Source: JAVVHH01 sp964613945 (GTDB lineage Bacteria > Pseudomonadota > Alphaproteobacteria > Acetobacterales > Acetobacteraceae). From it: a stretch of DNA of 64,000 nt. Where the stretch lies: NCBI GenBank assembly GCA_964613945.1, contig CAZTJC010000005.1, positions 62,001 to 126,000 on the forward strand, in the 5' to 3' direction. Under the pieces are notes generated by a model. The model was not told the origin of the DNA and did no database searches. It saw only the letters and a program-made list of their open reading frames with translations. Both the position numbers and the translations under genes were made by a program. Of the stretch, positions 17,742 through 26,605 are shown piece after piece. Each line of letters begins with the position of its first letter. Within the stretch, counting starts at the first letter, position 1.

Positions 17742-18799
17742 TGGATGGCCTAGTCGACTTACAGGTCAACGGTTTCGCCAGTGTCGACTTCAACGCCGCG
17801 GATGATTCACCGGCGCTGACAGCCGAGACCCTTGACCTCGCCTTGGAGGCGATGCTGGCGACCGGAGTCACGTGCTGTCTGCCGACCGTCATCACGGCAC
17901 CTTTGGAGGTGCTGGCACGCCGCCTCCACACATTGGATGTGGCGATAGCCGGGAGTCGGCTCGGCCCGTTGATGTGCCCCGGCTATCACCTGGAAGGTCC
18001 CTTTCTCAACTCGGCGCCGGGCTACGCCGGTTGTCACCCGCCGGGCGCCATGCTGGCGCCGGATTTCGATGTAATTCAGGCCCTGGGAGCCCGGTTGCAG
18101 CGCCCGATCCTGATGCTGACGCTCGCGCCGGAGCTTGCCGGCAGCACTGCGTGCATTGCGGCAGCCCGGCGCGCCGGCATGCTGGTAGCGATCGGCCATA
18201 GCGCGGCGCCGTCCGATACCGTGACCCGCGCCGCGTCCGCGGGCGCAACTCTCTCCACTCACCTGGGCAACGGTTTGCCGCCTTTGATGGCCAAGCTCGA
18301 CAACTCGATCTTTGCGCAATTGAGTGACGACCGTTTGTGCGCCAGCTTCATCGCGGACGGTATTCACGTTCCGCCCTTCGCGCTGAAGGCCATGATCCGC
18401 GCCAAGGGACCCGGCCGAGCTTTCTTGGTGACCGATGCCACCGCCGCTGCAGCCGCTCCACCGGGCTTGTATCGATTTGCCGATCTGACGGTGACGCAAG
18501 GTGCCGATGGATCGGTGCGGGTGCCGGGCGCGCTTGGGCTGGCCGGGTCGTCACTGTGCCTCGATGCGGCGGTGCGCAACCTAGTCCAGTGGAGGATCGC
18601 GACACCGGACGATGCTCTGTCCATGGCGTCGGCAGTCCCGGCCGCGGCGCTCGCGCCGGCGTTGGATGCTTTTGGCATCACGTTGCCGGAGAGCTCGGTC
18701 GATTGGTGGCCCGGGCTGTATCCAGCTCGGGTCCGTGTCGGCGGCGTCGAGCGGTGTTTTACCAACCCATGCGTAGAAGGATTGCCCGTTCATGGTTGA
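17741..18799 (+). CDS. nagA: N-acetylglucosamine-6-phosphate deacetylase
   Basis: 352 aa from ATG 17741, overlapping the nagB stop by one base; a GTG at 17738 is also possible. Amidohydrolase fold: GLVDLQVNGFASVDFN, PGYHLEGPFLNSAPGYAGCH with the metal-binding Glu, VAIGHSAA and STHLGNGLPPL with histidines, and FLVTDATAA with the catalytic Asp. NagA removes the acetyl group from GlcNAc-6-P, feeding NagB. A little shorter than E. coli NagA, lacking part of the N-terminal small domain. Coupled to the binding-protein gene that follows by an 8-bp overlap. Confidence 0.9.
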   Translation: MDGLVDLQVNGFASVDFNAADDSPALTAETLDLALEAMLATGVTCCLPTVITAPLEVLARRLHTLDVAIAGSRLGPLMCPGYHLEGPFLNSAPGYAGCHPPGAMLAPDFDVIQALGARLQRPILMLTLAPELAGSTACIAAARRAGMLVAIGHSAAPSDTVTRAASAGATLSTHLGNGLPPLMAKLDNSIFAQLSDDRLCASFIADGIHVPPFALKAMIRAKGPGRAFLVTDATAAAAAPPGLYRFADLTVTQGADGSVRVPGALGLAGSSLCLDAAVRNLVQWRIATPDDALSMASAVPAAALAPALDAFGITLPESSVDWWPGLYPARVRVGGVERCFTNPCVEGLPVHG

Positions 18800-19994
18800 C
18801 CGTTTCCTGCCACGCCGTGCCGTGACCGGTGGTCTTGCCGGATCGGCGCTGGCTGCGACGACGTTTGGCAGGCGAGCGCATGCCGCACCGCCGCCACGGC
18901 CGACAGCTCCGGTGGCGCTCAACATCATCGACGTTGCCGGCGCCCTGGCACTGCATCAGCAGGCATTCGAGGATTATCGGGCGACGCATGGCAACCTCGT
19001 CTCCCACATCGCCTTCGTGAAGGCACCGGCACCGGAGCTGGCCAGCAAGATCAAGGCGCAGCAGGACGCCGGCCGCAGTGACCTAGATCTCGTTCTCACG
19101 GCGAGCGATGGGCTTTCGGCCGGGTTGGCGCAGGATCTCTGGCAGCCTATTTTGCCGGCCTACGCAGACAGCTTTCCGGATCTCTACAACAACTACCTGC
19201 CCGCCGCGCTAAACCTGCAACGCGCGCAAGGTGGCGATTACGGGATCGTCTGCTCGTACTATCCGTCCGGGCCGCTCTTGGAATATCTCCCGGATACCGT
19301 TCCTGTGCCGCCAGGCTCGGCTGAGGAGCTTCTGGCGTGGGCCAAGGCGCATCCCAACCGCTTCATGTATGCGCGACCGACCAACTCCGGGCCTGGGCGA
19401 ACCTTCATGATGGGATTGCCCTACCTGCTCGGCGATCGAGATCCCAAGGATCCCGTCAATGGCTGGGACAAGACGTGGGCGTATCTGCAGGAGCTGGGCA
19501 GCTTCATCGAATATTATCCGACCGGAACGGGCGCCACGATGAAGGAGCTGGGCGACGGCTCTCGCGATCTGATCGTCTCGACGACGGGCTGGGACATCAA
19601 TCCTCGTGCACTGGGGATCGTGCCCAAGGAGGCCAGGATCGCGGTGATGAAAGAACATCACTGGGTGTCCGATGCCAACTACATGGTGGTCCCGAAAGGG
19701 CTTCCGGCCGATCACTTGGCGGTCGTCCTGGATATGATGGCCTATGTGCTGCAGCCGAAGATGCAGGCTTACGCGTATGACGAGGGTTATCTGTATCCCG
19801 GCCCGGCCGTGAAGAACGTGCCGCTCGATTTGGCGCCGGCCAAGAGCCAGACCGTCATTGGCGAGTATGGCCGACCTGAATACGCGTCGCTTTTTGCTGA
19901 TTACCCGATCGAACTGCCGCTCAAGCCGGAGCAACTCGTCCTCGCCTTCCGGCGGTGGGACGAGACGGTCGGCAGCAAGGCTGCGCGTCGCTGA
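18792..19994 (+). CDS. ABC transporter extracellular solute-binding protein (family 1)
   Basis: 400 aa with a Tat-type signal (PRRAVTGGLAGSALAATTFG) and a periplasmic-binding core (ALNIIDVAGALALHQQAF, LDLVLTASDGLSAGLAQDLW, GDYGIVCSYYPSGPLLEYLP). It resembles PotD/AfuA-like extracellular binding proteins. It overlaps nagA by 8 bp, which suggests a ligand related to amino sugars, but no permease or ATPase gene follows within the window. The partner transporter is elsewhere or this is an orphan binding protein. Confidence 0.88.
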   Translation: MVDRFLPRRAVTGGLAGSALAATTFGRRAHAAPPPRPTAPVALNIIDVAGALALHQQAFEDYRATHGNLVSHIAFVKAPAPELASKIKAQQDAGRSDLDLVLTASDGLSAGLAQDLWQPILPAYADSFPDLYNNYLPAALNLQRAQGGDYGIVCSYYPSGPLLEYLPDTVPVPPGSAEELLAWAKAHPNRFMYARPTNSGPGRTFMMGLPYLLGDRDPKDPVNGWDKTWAYLQELGSFIEYYPTGTGATMKELGDGSRDLIVSTTGWDINPRALGIVPKEARIAVMKEHHWVSDANYMVVPKGLPADHLAVVLDMMAYVLQPKMQAYAYDEGYLYPGPAVKNVPLDLAPAKSQTVIGEYGRPEYASLFADYPIELPLKPEQLVLAFRRWDETVGSKAARR

Positions 19995-20057
19995 CACATT
20001 TGAAGGTTGATCGGCATTGCTTGTCCGTATCACCCCTCCTATTTTCCGAAGTAGAGG

Positions 20058-22484
20058 TCAGTCGTAATAAAACTGGTTCTGCTTGGCCCACGAGCTGGCC
20101 GGGTAGCGGCTTTTAAGAAGCGTGAAGGCCCGTTTGCCGGAATGGTTGTGGCCTTGCCCGTAATGTCCGACGTGGATCACCCAGTGCAACGCTTCCGGCA
20201 CGCGAGGATCTCGCGGGTGTTGGTTCGCGTAGTCCAGGATGAAGTCCCAGACGTAGGTGGCACCCGGCGGGGCCACGAGCGGCTTGATGTCGACGCCGGC
20301 TGGATTTGGGAATGCATCGCGACGGTCGGCAGTGTAGCCGCCCGTGTCCACGTAACGGCCCGGTGGCGGTAGCAGCCGGCGCTCGGCCGTAGCCCGGGCC
20401 GCCGCCGCGGACAGGAACGATGGAGGACGGGGCACAAAGCCGCCCGCACTGCAGATGGTCTTGCACACCACGTCCGGGAGGCGCACGTGGCCATCACCGA
20501 GGTCGGTGCCGGCAGGAACATCCACCTGCTGGTAGCCGTTATTGCCGTACAGCACCGGGGCAGGCGGGATGATGTCCGGGTCCGGCCGGCCCAGCACCAC
20601 CCAGTTCGGCCAGTTGCCGCCGAACTCCGCCACCGTGCCGGTCGGCCTCGTGTAGTCCAGCAGGTCCGTCCGCAGGCCCGGAAGCTTGGCGAACACCAGG
20701 AACTCCGCAAATCGCCGATCCGCCCCGGCGGGTGCGGCGGGGATCGCGGCGAAATCCGCCGACATGACCGGCAGCAGGATCTGCAGCTGCCGCGACAACG
20801 TGTCGGTGGCGGCCGTGTCGTGCAGCAGCACGGCGCGGGCGAAGTTGGTGAGCGCGAGGTCGAGGCGAATGGGTGCAGGCAGCGACGCCTCGCTGCCCAG
20901 CGCCATCCGACTGGATAGGGCCATGCGGTCTATCAGGTAGCTTGCATCATCGCCCAGGCCCCTGGTGGCGATTTCCGCCGGTGCGTCGAACAGGCCGGTG
21001 GCCGTGCTGCCGTAACCCCAGTCCTGACTCTTGCAGTGGTCCGCGTCCGTGGCGCAGATGCGGGCGCGCAGTGCCAGGTGGGCTATCTCGCTGGTGTCCG
21101 TGGCCACCAGCATCCGTTCCGCCATGAACAGGTTGCGACTGGTGCCGGTCAGGTCCGTACGGGCCAGCACGGGATCGAGCAGGGCACGGATCGCAGCCAG
21201 GTCGGCGGTGGCGACCGTCAAACGGATGCGATGATACAGGGTGGTGAGGTAGGCCGGAGCGCCGGGTTCCAGTGCCGCAGCAGCCTGCAACTCGGTGGTT
21301 GAAGCGGGGTCGTCCGGCTGGCTGAGGGCGAGAGCGGCCAGCAGCCAGGCAGCGTCCTGCGTGACGGCGTAGCGGTCGCGCGCATGGGCCAGGGCGCCGA
21401 CACGGCGTGCGTCCGCCGCCCGGGCACGCTCCAAGGGTGTGCCGCGATCGTCGGGCGCCACCGGTGGGGCGCCGGCTCCGGTTTTGAACGTCTTGATCCA
21501 GTCCAGGAACTCCGGGGCCGGCACTCCGATGTTCAGCGACTGCAAGTCCTTCAGGTCCGCGGCGGCCTGTCCGGTCAGCGTGGGCTGCGCCAGGGCCATG
21601 GCCAGGCGAGTGGACGCGGCGGCCGGGTCGCCGCGTAGTTGGGCCATGTTGCCCAGGCTGGTCGCCGCATCGTGCAGCACGGCGCCGGGTGGAATGGCCG
21701 CTGCCGCCGCCCGCGCCGCCGCCAAGTCCGGCGCAGCCTTGGAGGCCAAGCCCTGACGCAGCAGCGCCCGCACCCGCAGGTAGGGTGCCATCGTCCGCCA
21801 GGGTGACCCGGCATCGGCGGCGATCGCCGCGAAGGCCGCTGCTGCTGCCGGGTAGTTCGCCCCGTAGAAGGCCAAGGCCGCTTCCTGGTAGCGGTGGTCG
21901 GCCGCCAGCCAGTCCGGTGCGGCAGCCGGCAAGGCCGGCAGCGCCGCAACCGGCGTGGCACAGGCGCGGAACACGGTGTCCTGCCCGCCCAGCCAGGCGC
22001 CGACCTCCGGTGACGCTGCGCCGTGGGCTCCGGCCCGGTCCGCCATGGTGCGCGCGGCGGTGCGAAAGGCGTCGTCCAAGCAGTTGGGCTCGCTGGTGTG
22101 GTCGGGACCGGGGCGTTCCGTGTCGATGCTTGCCAAGGCGGGGGCGCCCGGCACGACCTTGCGCGCGTTCAACCAGGCGGTCACGGCGTCGGTCGGACCG
22201 TAGCTGGTGGTGCCGCAGCATGGGACCGCCAGCGCCGCCAACGCCTCGTCGCTCACGGCTTGCCCATGCAGGCGGCGCCAGCCGACGAACAGCAGGCTGG
22301 CGGGGGAGCTGGCCAGGAGCACGCCGGGAGCGCCGGCTTGCAGCAGGTGCAGGTCGGCCGCGGATCCACCCAGTTCGTTCAGGCTCCAATCGTTGACGTT
22401 GCCGTCCGTAGAAGCGCGGACCGGGCTGCCCGCGAGGGTCACGGCGCAGGCGAGGAGGAGTATGGAGCGGAACCGGAAGACCAT
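20058..22484 (-). CDS. Large exported hypothetical protein
   Basis: 808 aa from ATG 22484, with AGGAT upstream. An N-terminal signal peptide (RSILLLACAVTLAGSPVRA) is followed by a long Ala-rich alpha-helical region that looks like TPR-type solenoid repeats (YQEAALAFYGANYPAAAAAF and similar). The C-terminus (RVPEALHWVIHVGHYGQGHN, then SGKRAFTLLKSRYP) also reads like a helical repeat cap. No enzymatic motif is recognised. It is 4 nt downstream of a DUF3142 gene, so the pair is co-translated. A periplasmic scaffold or carbohydrate-related role is possible, but unproven. Confidence 0.85.
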   Translation of the reverse strand: MVFRFRSILLLACAVTLAGSPVRASTDGNVNDWSLNELGGSAADLHLLQAGAPGVLLASSPASLLFVGWRRLHGQAVSDEALAALAVPCCGTTSYGPTDAVTAWLNARKVVPGAPALASIDTERPGPDHTSEPNCLDDAFRTAARTMADRAGAHGAASPEVGAWLGGQDTVFRACATPVAALPALPAAAPDWLAADHRYQEAALAFYGANYPAAAAAFAAIAADAGSPWRTMAPYLRVRALLRQGLASKAAPDLAAARAAAAAIPPGAVLHDAATSLGNMAQLRGDPAAASTRLAMALAQPTLTGQAAADLKDLQSLNIGVPAPEFLDWIKTFKTGAGAPPVAPDDRGTPLERARAADARRVGALAHARDRYAVTQDAAWLLAALALSQPDDPASTTELQAAAALEPGAPAYLTTLYHRIRLTVATADLAAIRALLDPVLARTDLTGTSRNLFMAERMLVATDTSEIAHLALRARICATDADHCKSQDWGYGSTATGLFDAPAEIATRGLGDDASYLIDRMALSSRMALGSEASLPAPIRLDLALTNFARAVLLHDTAATDTLSRQLQILLPVMSADFAAIPAAPAGADRRFAEFLVFAKLPGLRTDLLDYTRPTGTVAEFGGNWPNWVVLGRPDPDIIPPAPVLYGNNGYQQVDVPAGTDLGDGHVRLPDVVCKTICSAGGFVPRPPSFLSAAAARATAERRLLPPPGRYVDTGGYTADRRDAFPNPAGVDIKPLVAPPGATYVWDFILDYANQHPRDPRVPEALHWVIHVGHYGQGHNHSGKRAFTLLKSRYPASSWAKQNQFYYD

Positions 22485-22488
22485 ACGC

Positions 22489-23253
22489 TTATCCTGGTGG
22501 GAGGGCGGCGATCGCGGCCGCATCCCACGGTCGCGGATTGAAGATATACACGCGACGGCCCGGCGGCACGACCGTAGGTGTGTCCACGGCGATCCCCACG
22601 GCATCGCGGCAGCGCCGATCGGTGAAATCTCCGCCCGCCGCCAGCTTGGCCCGTAGCCGGTAGCCGCCAGGCCCCATGCGAAACAGCATGGGTACGATCT
22701 CGTCCACCGGCGCCGCATCCAGCCAGGCCTCGTTCTCGCACCAGGAAGCCAGCGCGGTCATGGACAGGGTCGCGCCAACCGCCAATCCGGTGCGGACGCC
22801 TCGCAGCACGTCAAGCAGGGCGTCGCGCTGGCTGGTGCGGACTTCCATGTCCACCTGCACCTGTGCCGCGCCTCGGGTGAACGCCAACGCCGCACCCACG
22901 ACCTGGTCGGCCAGCGCCGGGCTCCACTGCAGTGGGCGGCTCTGGTCCAGCTCGATATGCACCACGGCGATCGGCGGCGGACGACCCGGCGCCACCACCA
23001 GCGGAAAACGCCGCCCGCGCCGCACCACGATCGCGTCGCCACGCAGCCGGATGAATCCGGTCACGGCGGCGATGCCGACATCGGCAGGCAGCGTGTCCAG
23101 GATCTCCGGCCGTTCCCAGGCCCAAACGATGCGTGCCGACCGTGCCTGGGAGGGAGCGGCGGCCAGCACGGCGCAAGCGAGGAGAACCTCAAAGCGCGCG
23201 GCAAACGGTTTGCTTACCGATCTCGCAACGAATCGTCGCGGCACACTGGCCAT
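22489..23253 (-). CDS. DUF3142-family exported protein
   Basis: 254 aa; ATG 23253 is chosen because an N-terminal hydrophobic signal (FEVLLACAVLAAAPSQARSA) follows within the first 40 residues. DUF3142 hallmarks: RIVWAWERPEILDTL, GFIRLRGDAIVVRRGRRFPL, PIAVVHIELDQSRPL, VQVDMEVRTSQRDALLDVLR and PTVVPPGRRVYIFNPRPWD. The fold resembles glycoside-hydrolase-like TIM barrels, but no function is established. It precedes the 808-aa gene by 4 nt, and the two probably work together in the envelope. Confidence 0.85.
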   Translation of the reverse strand: MASVPRRFVARSVSKPFAARFEVLLACAVLAAAPSQARSARIVWAWERPEILDTLPADVGIAAVTGFIRLRGDAIVVRRGRRFPLVVAPGRPPPIAVVHIELDQSRPLQWSPALADQVVGAALAFTRGAAQVQVDMEVRTSQRDALLDVLRGVRTGLAVGATLSMTALASWCENEAWLDAAPVDEIVPMLFRMGPGGYRLRAKLAAGGDFTDRRCRDAVGIAVDTPTVVPPGRRVYIFNPRPWDAAAIAALPPG

Positions 23254-23374
23254 CGGCGCTGTTTTCACGGCAACAGCAAGGTTGGCCGAGAGCGGATCGT
23301 CGCCGTCACCATGCGGCGGCGGGCGTTTCGCAATCGCTGCGTCACGGTGCACGGGAGGCTTGTAGCCGGCGCGC

Positions 23375-24058
23375 TCAAGACGATTTCGGTCGCTCGCGAG
23401 ACGGCACGGTGACGGACGGTGCGGCCCCATCCAAGCCCACAGGCCAAGCCTGCAGCGCCGTTGCCGCAACCGCCCGCAGTTCCTCGGCCGATGCACCATC
23501 CAGGGCCTGAACGGAAAGACCCTGGAGGACCGAAGCAACGAAGCGCGACAGCGTTTCCGCATTCGTCGCAGTAGATAGCATCCCCTCTGCCACGTCCTGC
23601 TCGATGCGGTGCTGCAGCGCGTCCTTCAGGCCCGAGCGGAGGGCGCGAAGCTCGACCGCGAGGCTGGCGTTCTCCGCACCCGTCATCAGCATCCCGCTCG
23701 AAATCATGCAGCCGAGCGGCCGTCCCGGCCGGGTCACGGCGGCCACGCCACGCTCCAGCATCCGCCGCGCCGCCTCCAGGGCGGTAGGAGCGGCAGCCAT
23801 GTCCGCCGGGGTCATGCCGTCGGTGCCGTAACGGCGCAGCACGGCTCGGTAGAGATCGGCCTTGTTGCCGAAGGCGTGGTAGAGGCTGGGCGGCGCGATC
23901 CCCATGGCCGCCGTCAACTCGGCGAGACTCACGCCCTCGTAGCCATGCCGCCAGAACAGCTCCAGCGCCTTTTCCAGCGCTTCCTCCCGGTCAAAGGTGG
24001 ATTGCCGGCCGCGCGGTCTTGGCGGTGCGGGTCGGCCCGTGACGGGCTTCGTGCTCAT
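23375..24058 (-). CDS. TetR/AcrR-family transcriptional regulator
   Basis: 227 aa from ATG 24058; the open frame runs further upstream but only into the divergent promoter. The HTH domain spans residues about 25-70 (FDREEALEKALELFWRHGYE, VSLAELTAAMGIAPPSLYHA). The C-terminal ligand domain has GRPLGCMISSGMLM, typical of the YjdC/PsrA-like subgroup. Divergent from the hydrolase at 24141, with a palindrome between them, so it is a likely repressor of that gene pair and of itself. Confidence 0.92.
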   Translation of the reverse strand: MSTKPVTGRPAPPRPRGRQSTFDREEALEKALELFWRHGYEGVSLAELTAAMGIAPPSLYHAFGNKADLYRAVLRRYGTDGMTPADMAAAPTALEAARRMLERGVAAVTRPGRPLGCMISSGMLMTGAENASLAVELRALRSGLKDALQHRIEQDVAEGMLSTATNAETLSRFVASVLQGLSVQALDGASAEELRAVAATALQAWPVGLDGAAPSVTVPSRERPKSS

Positions 24059-24103
24059 ACCGACCGTAGATAGCGACTTGACAGAGGCTCGCCAACCTAT
24101 TTC

Positions 24104-24119
24104 TTTAGTGATCAATAAA
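24104..24119. promoter_or_regulatory. Palindrome between TetR gene and hydrolases
   Basis: TTTA-G-TGATCA-A-TAAA, a 16-bp palindrome with one mismatched pair, midway in the 82-bp divergent region. Candidate TetR-family operator. A TTGACA box (24078-24083) reading toward the hydrolases lies just upstream, so a bound repressor would cover the expected -10 zone. The evidence is the symmetry and position only. Confidence 0.5.
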
Positions 24120-24140
24120 CTATAGCAACAGGTCTTATCG

Positions 24141-25070
24141 ATGATTGCAGAACATGGGATTGCACGCCGATCTTTGATGCTGGCAGCGACTGCGGTTGCC
24201 GGCCTGGCGCGGCCGGTTGCAGCCCAACCCAGGCTGATCGGGCCTGCCACGACGTTCCGGGTCGTTTCCGCCGATGGCACGGTGTTGACCGGCGATGCGC
24301 AGGGGGATCTGGAGGCGCCTGAGATCCTGTTTATCCATGGCTTGCGCCAGAGTCGGCTGAGCTGGGCTAAGCAGTTCGCCGATGCGGCCCTGTCGAACTT
24401 CCGACTGGTACGCTTCGACCTGCGCGGACATGGCGACTCCGACAAGCCCGCCGATCCCGCAGCCTATGCCGACGCAGATCGCTGGGCAGAGGACGTCGCA
24501 GCGGTGATCGACGCAACCAGGCTACGCCGTCCGGTATTGGTCGGCTGGTCCCTCGGCGGCTATGTGGCGGGCGCCTATCTACGGCAACAGGGTGTGCGAC
24601 GGATATCCGGTCTCAATCTCGTCGACGCGGTCAGCAAGCTGTCGCCAGAGCTGCTGACGCCATTAGCCGGCCGTTTTGCCGGGAGCACTAGTTCGCACGA
24701 TTTGGTCGAACGGGTAGCGAAGACCGTCGACTTCCTCGCCGCCTGCTTTCACCGGTCGCCAACAGGCGCCGACCGCGATCGCATGCTCGTCGTCAACGGC
24801 ATGACGGCGCGGGCGGTCAACGAGGGCTTCACCAGCGCCTCGATCACCGATCTCGAACCGGTCTTCCAGGCTTATGCCGGTCCCGTCCTTCTGACGCACG
24901 GCGCCCACGACGCGCTGGTGCGCCTCGCCATGTCGGAGCGCGTGGCGGCGCAGCGACCCGGTCGCCGACTCTCGATCTTCCAGGAAAGTGGCCACTCGCC
25001 ATTCTGGGAGGAGCCGGAGCGATATGGGCGGGAGTTGGCCGCCTTCGTGACAGCCATTCCCAAAAGCTGA
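24141..25070 (+). CDS. Exported alpha/beta hydrolase
   Basis: 309 aa. The N-terminus has an ARRSLMLAATAVAGLARPVA Tat-like signal, suggesting periplasmic location. Core motifs: ILFIHGLRQSRLSW (oxyanion hole), RFDLRGHGDSDKP, VLVGWSLGGYVAG (nucleophile Ser), an acid in LTHGAHDALV and the His in FQESGHSPFWEEP. It resembles peroxidase/esterase-type hydrolases. Divergent from the TetR gene and 11 bp before another hydrolase gene, so the two are probably induced together by a substrate sensed by TetR. Confidence 0.9.
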   Translation: MIAEHGIARRSLMLAATAVAGLARPVAAQPRLIGPATTFRVVSADGTVLTGDAQGDLEAPEILFIHGLRQSRLSWAKQFADAALSNFRLVRFDLRGHGDSDKPADPAAYADADRWAEDVAAVIDATRLRRPVLVGWSLGGYVAGAYLRQQGVRRISGLNLVDAVSKLSPELLTPLAGRFAGSTSSHDLVERVAKTVDFLAACFHRSPTGADRDRMLVVNGMTARAVNEGFTSASITDLEPVFQAYAGPVLLTHGAHDALVRLAMSERVAAQRPGRRLSIFQESGHSPFWEEPERYGRELAAFVTAIPKS

Positions 25071-25081
25071 CGGGAGACGTC

Positions 25082-26002
25082 GTGATAAAGACCTATCCGG
25101 GCGATCCGCCCTTCTTCCCGGGCTTTCGCACCTTGGACGTCGAGGCAGGCGGCGTCCGCTTCGCCGGCGTGACCGGTGGGGCAGGTTCTCCCCTGCTGCT
25201 GCTGCACGGCTTCCCGGAAACGCACATCGCCTGGCGCAAGGTTGCGCCCGCTCTGGCGGCCCGGCACAGGCTCCTCATCCCGGACCTGCCAGGCTATGGC
25301 GCGAGCCGAATGCATGCGACGACCCCGCGCTGGACCAAGCGCCGCGTGGGCGAGGCACTGGTCGCTTTGATGCGTGTCCTGGGACATGAGCGCTTCGCCC
25401 TGGCCGGGCATGACCGCGGAGCTCGGGCTGGATATAGGCTGGTGCTCGATCATCCCGGGGTCGTCACGCGCTTCGCCTCGTTGGCCGTCGTCCCGACCTT
25501 TGATGCGCTGCAGGCCGCCGATCACCGTTTTGCCCAGATAAACTACCACTGGTTCCTGCTGGCGCAGGCAGCGCCTCTTCCCGAAACCATGCTTGCCGCT
25601 ACAGCGGATATGGTCCTCGACCGGGAGTTCGCGTCAAAGGGAGCGGCCGGCGAGATGGTGATCGAAGTCTCTGCGCGGAACGCATACCGGGCCGCGTTCC
25701 GAGACCCGGCCGTGCAACATGCGATGTGCGAGGATTACCGGGCTGCGCTGGACGAGGACCACCTCAACGATGCCGCGGATCGCGCGGCCAATCGCAGGCT
25801 CGACTGCCCAGTGCTTATGCTCTCGTCGCACGATCAGATTGTGCCCGGGCGGCCCTCTCCGACTAAGATCTGGGAAACATGGGCTAATGACGTCACCGGT
25901 GCGATCACGACGGGCGGCCACTTCCAGTCCGAAGATCGCCCCGCAGAAGTCGTGGCCAGCCTCCTGCCGTTCTTTGGCGCGGCCGCGGGAGTTACGCTTT
26001 AG
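25082..26002 (+). CDS. Haloacetate dehalogenase/epoxide hydrolase-like alpha/beta hydrolase
   Basis: 306 aa from GTG 25082, with GGGAG upstream. Signature: LLLLHGFPETHIAWRKVAP, LIPDLPGYGAS, and a nucleophile Asp in ALAGHDRGARAGYRL (H-D-R-G-x-R as in fluoroacetate dehalogenases). The acid is probably in LSSHDQIVP and the general base in TGGHFQSEDRP. An Asp nucleophile makes a dehalogenase or epoxide hydrolase more likely than an esterase. No signal peptide, so cytoplasmic. Operon partner of the exported hydrolase. Confidence 0.88.
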   Translation: MIKTYPGDPPFFPGFRTLDVEAGGVRFAGVTGGAGSPLLLLHGFPETHIAWRKVAPALAARHRLLIPDLPGYGASRMHATTPRWTKRRVGEALVALMRVLGHERFALAGHDRGARAGYRLVLDHPGVVTRFASLAVVPTFDALQAADHRFAQINYHWFLLAQAAPLPETMLAATADMVLDREFASKGAAGEMVIEVSARNAYRAAFRDPAVQHAMCEDYRAALDEDHLNDAADRAANRRLDCPVLMLSSHDQIVPGRPSPTKIWETWANDVTGAITTGGHFQSEDRPAEVVASLLPFFGAAAGVTL

Positions 26003-26085
26003 CCGTGTGACGTCTTTCGGCGCTTTGGGGATTTGAGGTGAGCGCGGCAAGGGTGGTGGACGGCAGCGGTATGCTTGTGAGGCCG

Positions 26086-26514
26086 TCACCCCTCAGGATG
26101 TGGCAGCTCGGCCTTCAGTGGAGTTTCGTCGGCGACCTTCTCCAGCAACGTCCTCAGGCTCTCCAGTTCGGTCAGATGTTCTCGCGTCAACTGCGCGAGC
26201 AGCGCCGCAGCTTTCTGGGTCAAAGTCAGGTGTAGCCTGCGGCGGTCGATGGGGGATGGCGTCTTGGTGATCAGGCCGGCCTCCGCCATGCGTGACACCA
26301 GCTCCGCCGCGGTATGCGGAGCGATCAGGAGCTGGTCCGCCAGCGTTCCGACCGTGGGAGGCACGGAGCCAGGGTGTCCGGCGATGGCAAGCAATGCCTG
26401 GTGCTGCTGCGCCGGCAATCCAACCGTGTTAGCGGCGGCTTCGCTGAACGACAGGAACCGGCGTAACTGATGACGAAATGCGGCGATCGACACGTACTGC
26501 GCTCGGGTGAGCAT
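26086..26514 (-). CDS. MarR-family transcriptional regulator
   Basis: 142 aa, strong AGGAGG upstream of ATG 26514. Winged helix: QQHQALLAIAG, PTVGTLADQLLIAPHTAAEL (recognition helix), and the wing SPIDRRRLHLTLTQKAAALL. The DxR motif typical of MarR (DRRRLHL) is present. Divergent from the chloride-channel/HPP gene pair, which it likely controls. The ligand is unknown. Confidence 0.92.
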   Translation of the reverse strand: MLTRAQYVSIAAFRHQLRRFLSFSEAAANTVGLPAQQHQALLAIAGHPGSVPPTVGTLADQLLIAPHTAAELVSRMAEAGLITKTPSPIDRRRLHLTLTQKAAALLAQLTREHLTELESLRTLLEKVADETPLKAELPHPEG

Positions 26515-26562
26515 TCTTGCCTCCTATCGCATAGCCGTTATCCACCTGCAGAATATATCGCA

Positions 26563-26580
26563 ATACGATGTATAGCGTAT
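26563..26580. promoter_or_regulatory. Inverted repeat between MarR gene and CLC gene
   Basis: ATACG-N8-CGTAT, with an overlapping ATCG-caata-CGAT (26557-26569), in the AT-rich centre of the divergent region. Candidate MarR operator; short arms keep confidence modest. Confidence 0.4.
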
Positions 26581-26605
26581 AGGAGGCCGTCTGAGGAGAT
26601 CCAGG

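Noticed and set aside
24078..24106. TTGACA box as promoter of the hydrolase pair
   Set aside because: No good -10 at 16-18 bp spacing; mentioned only in relation to the palindrome.
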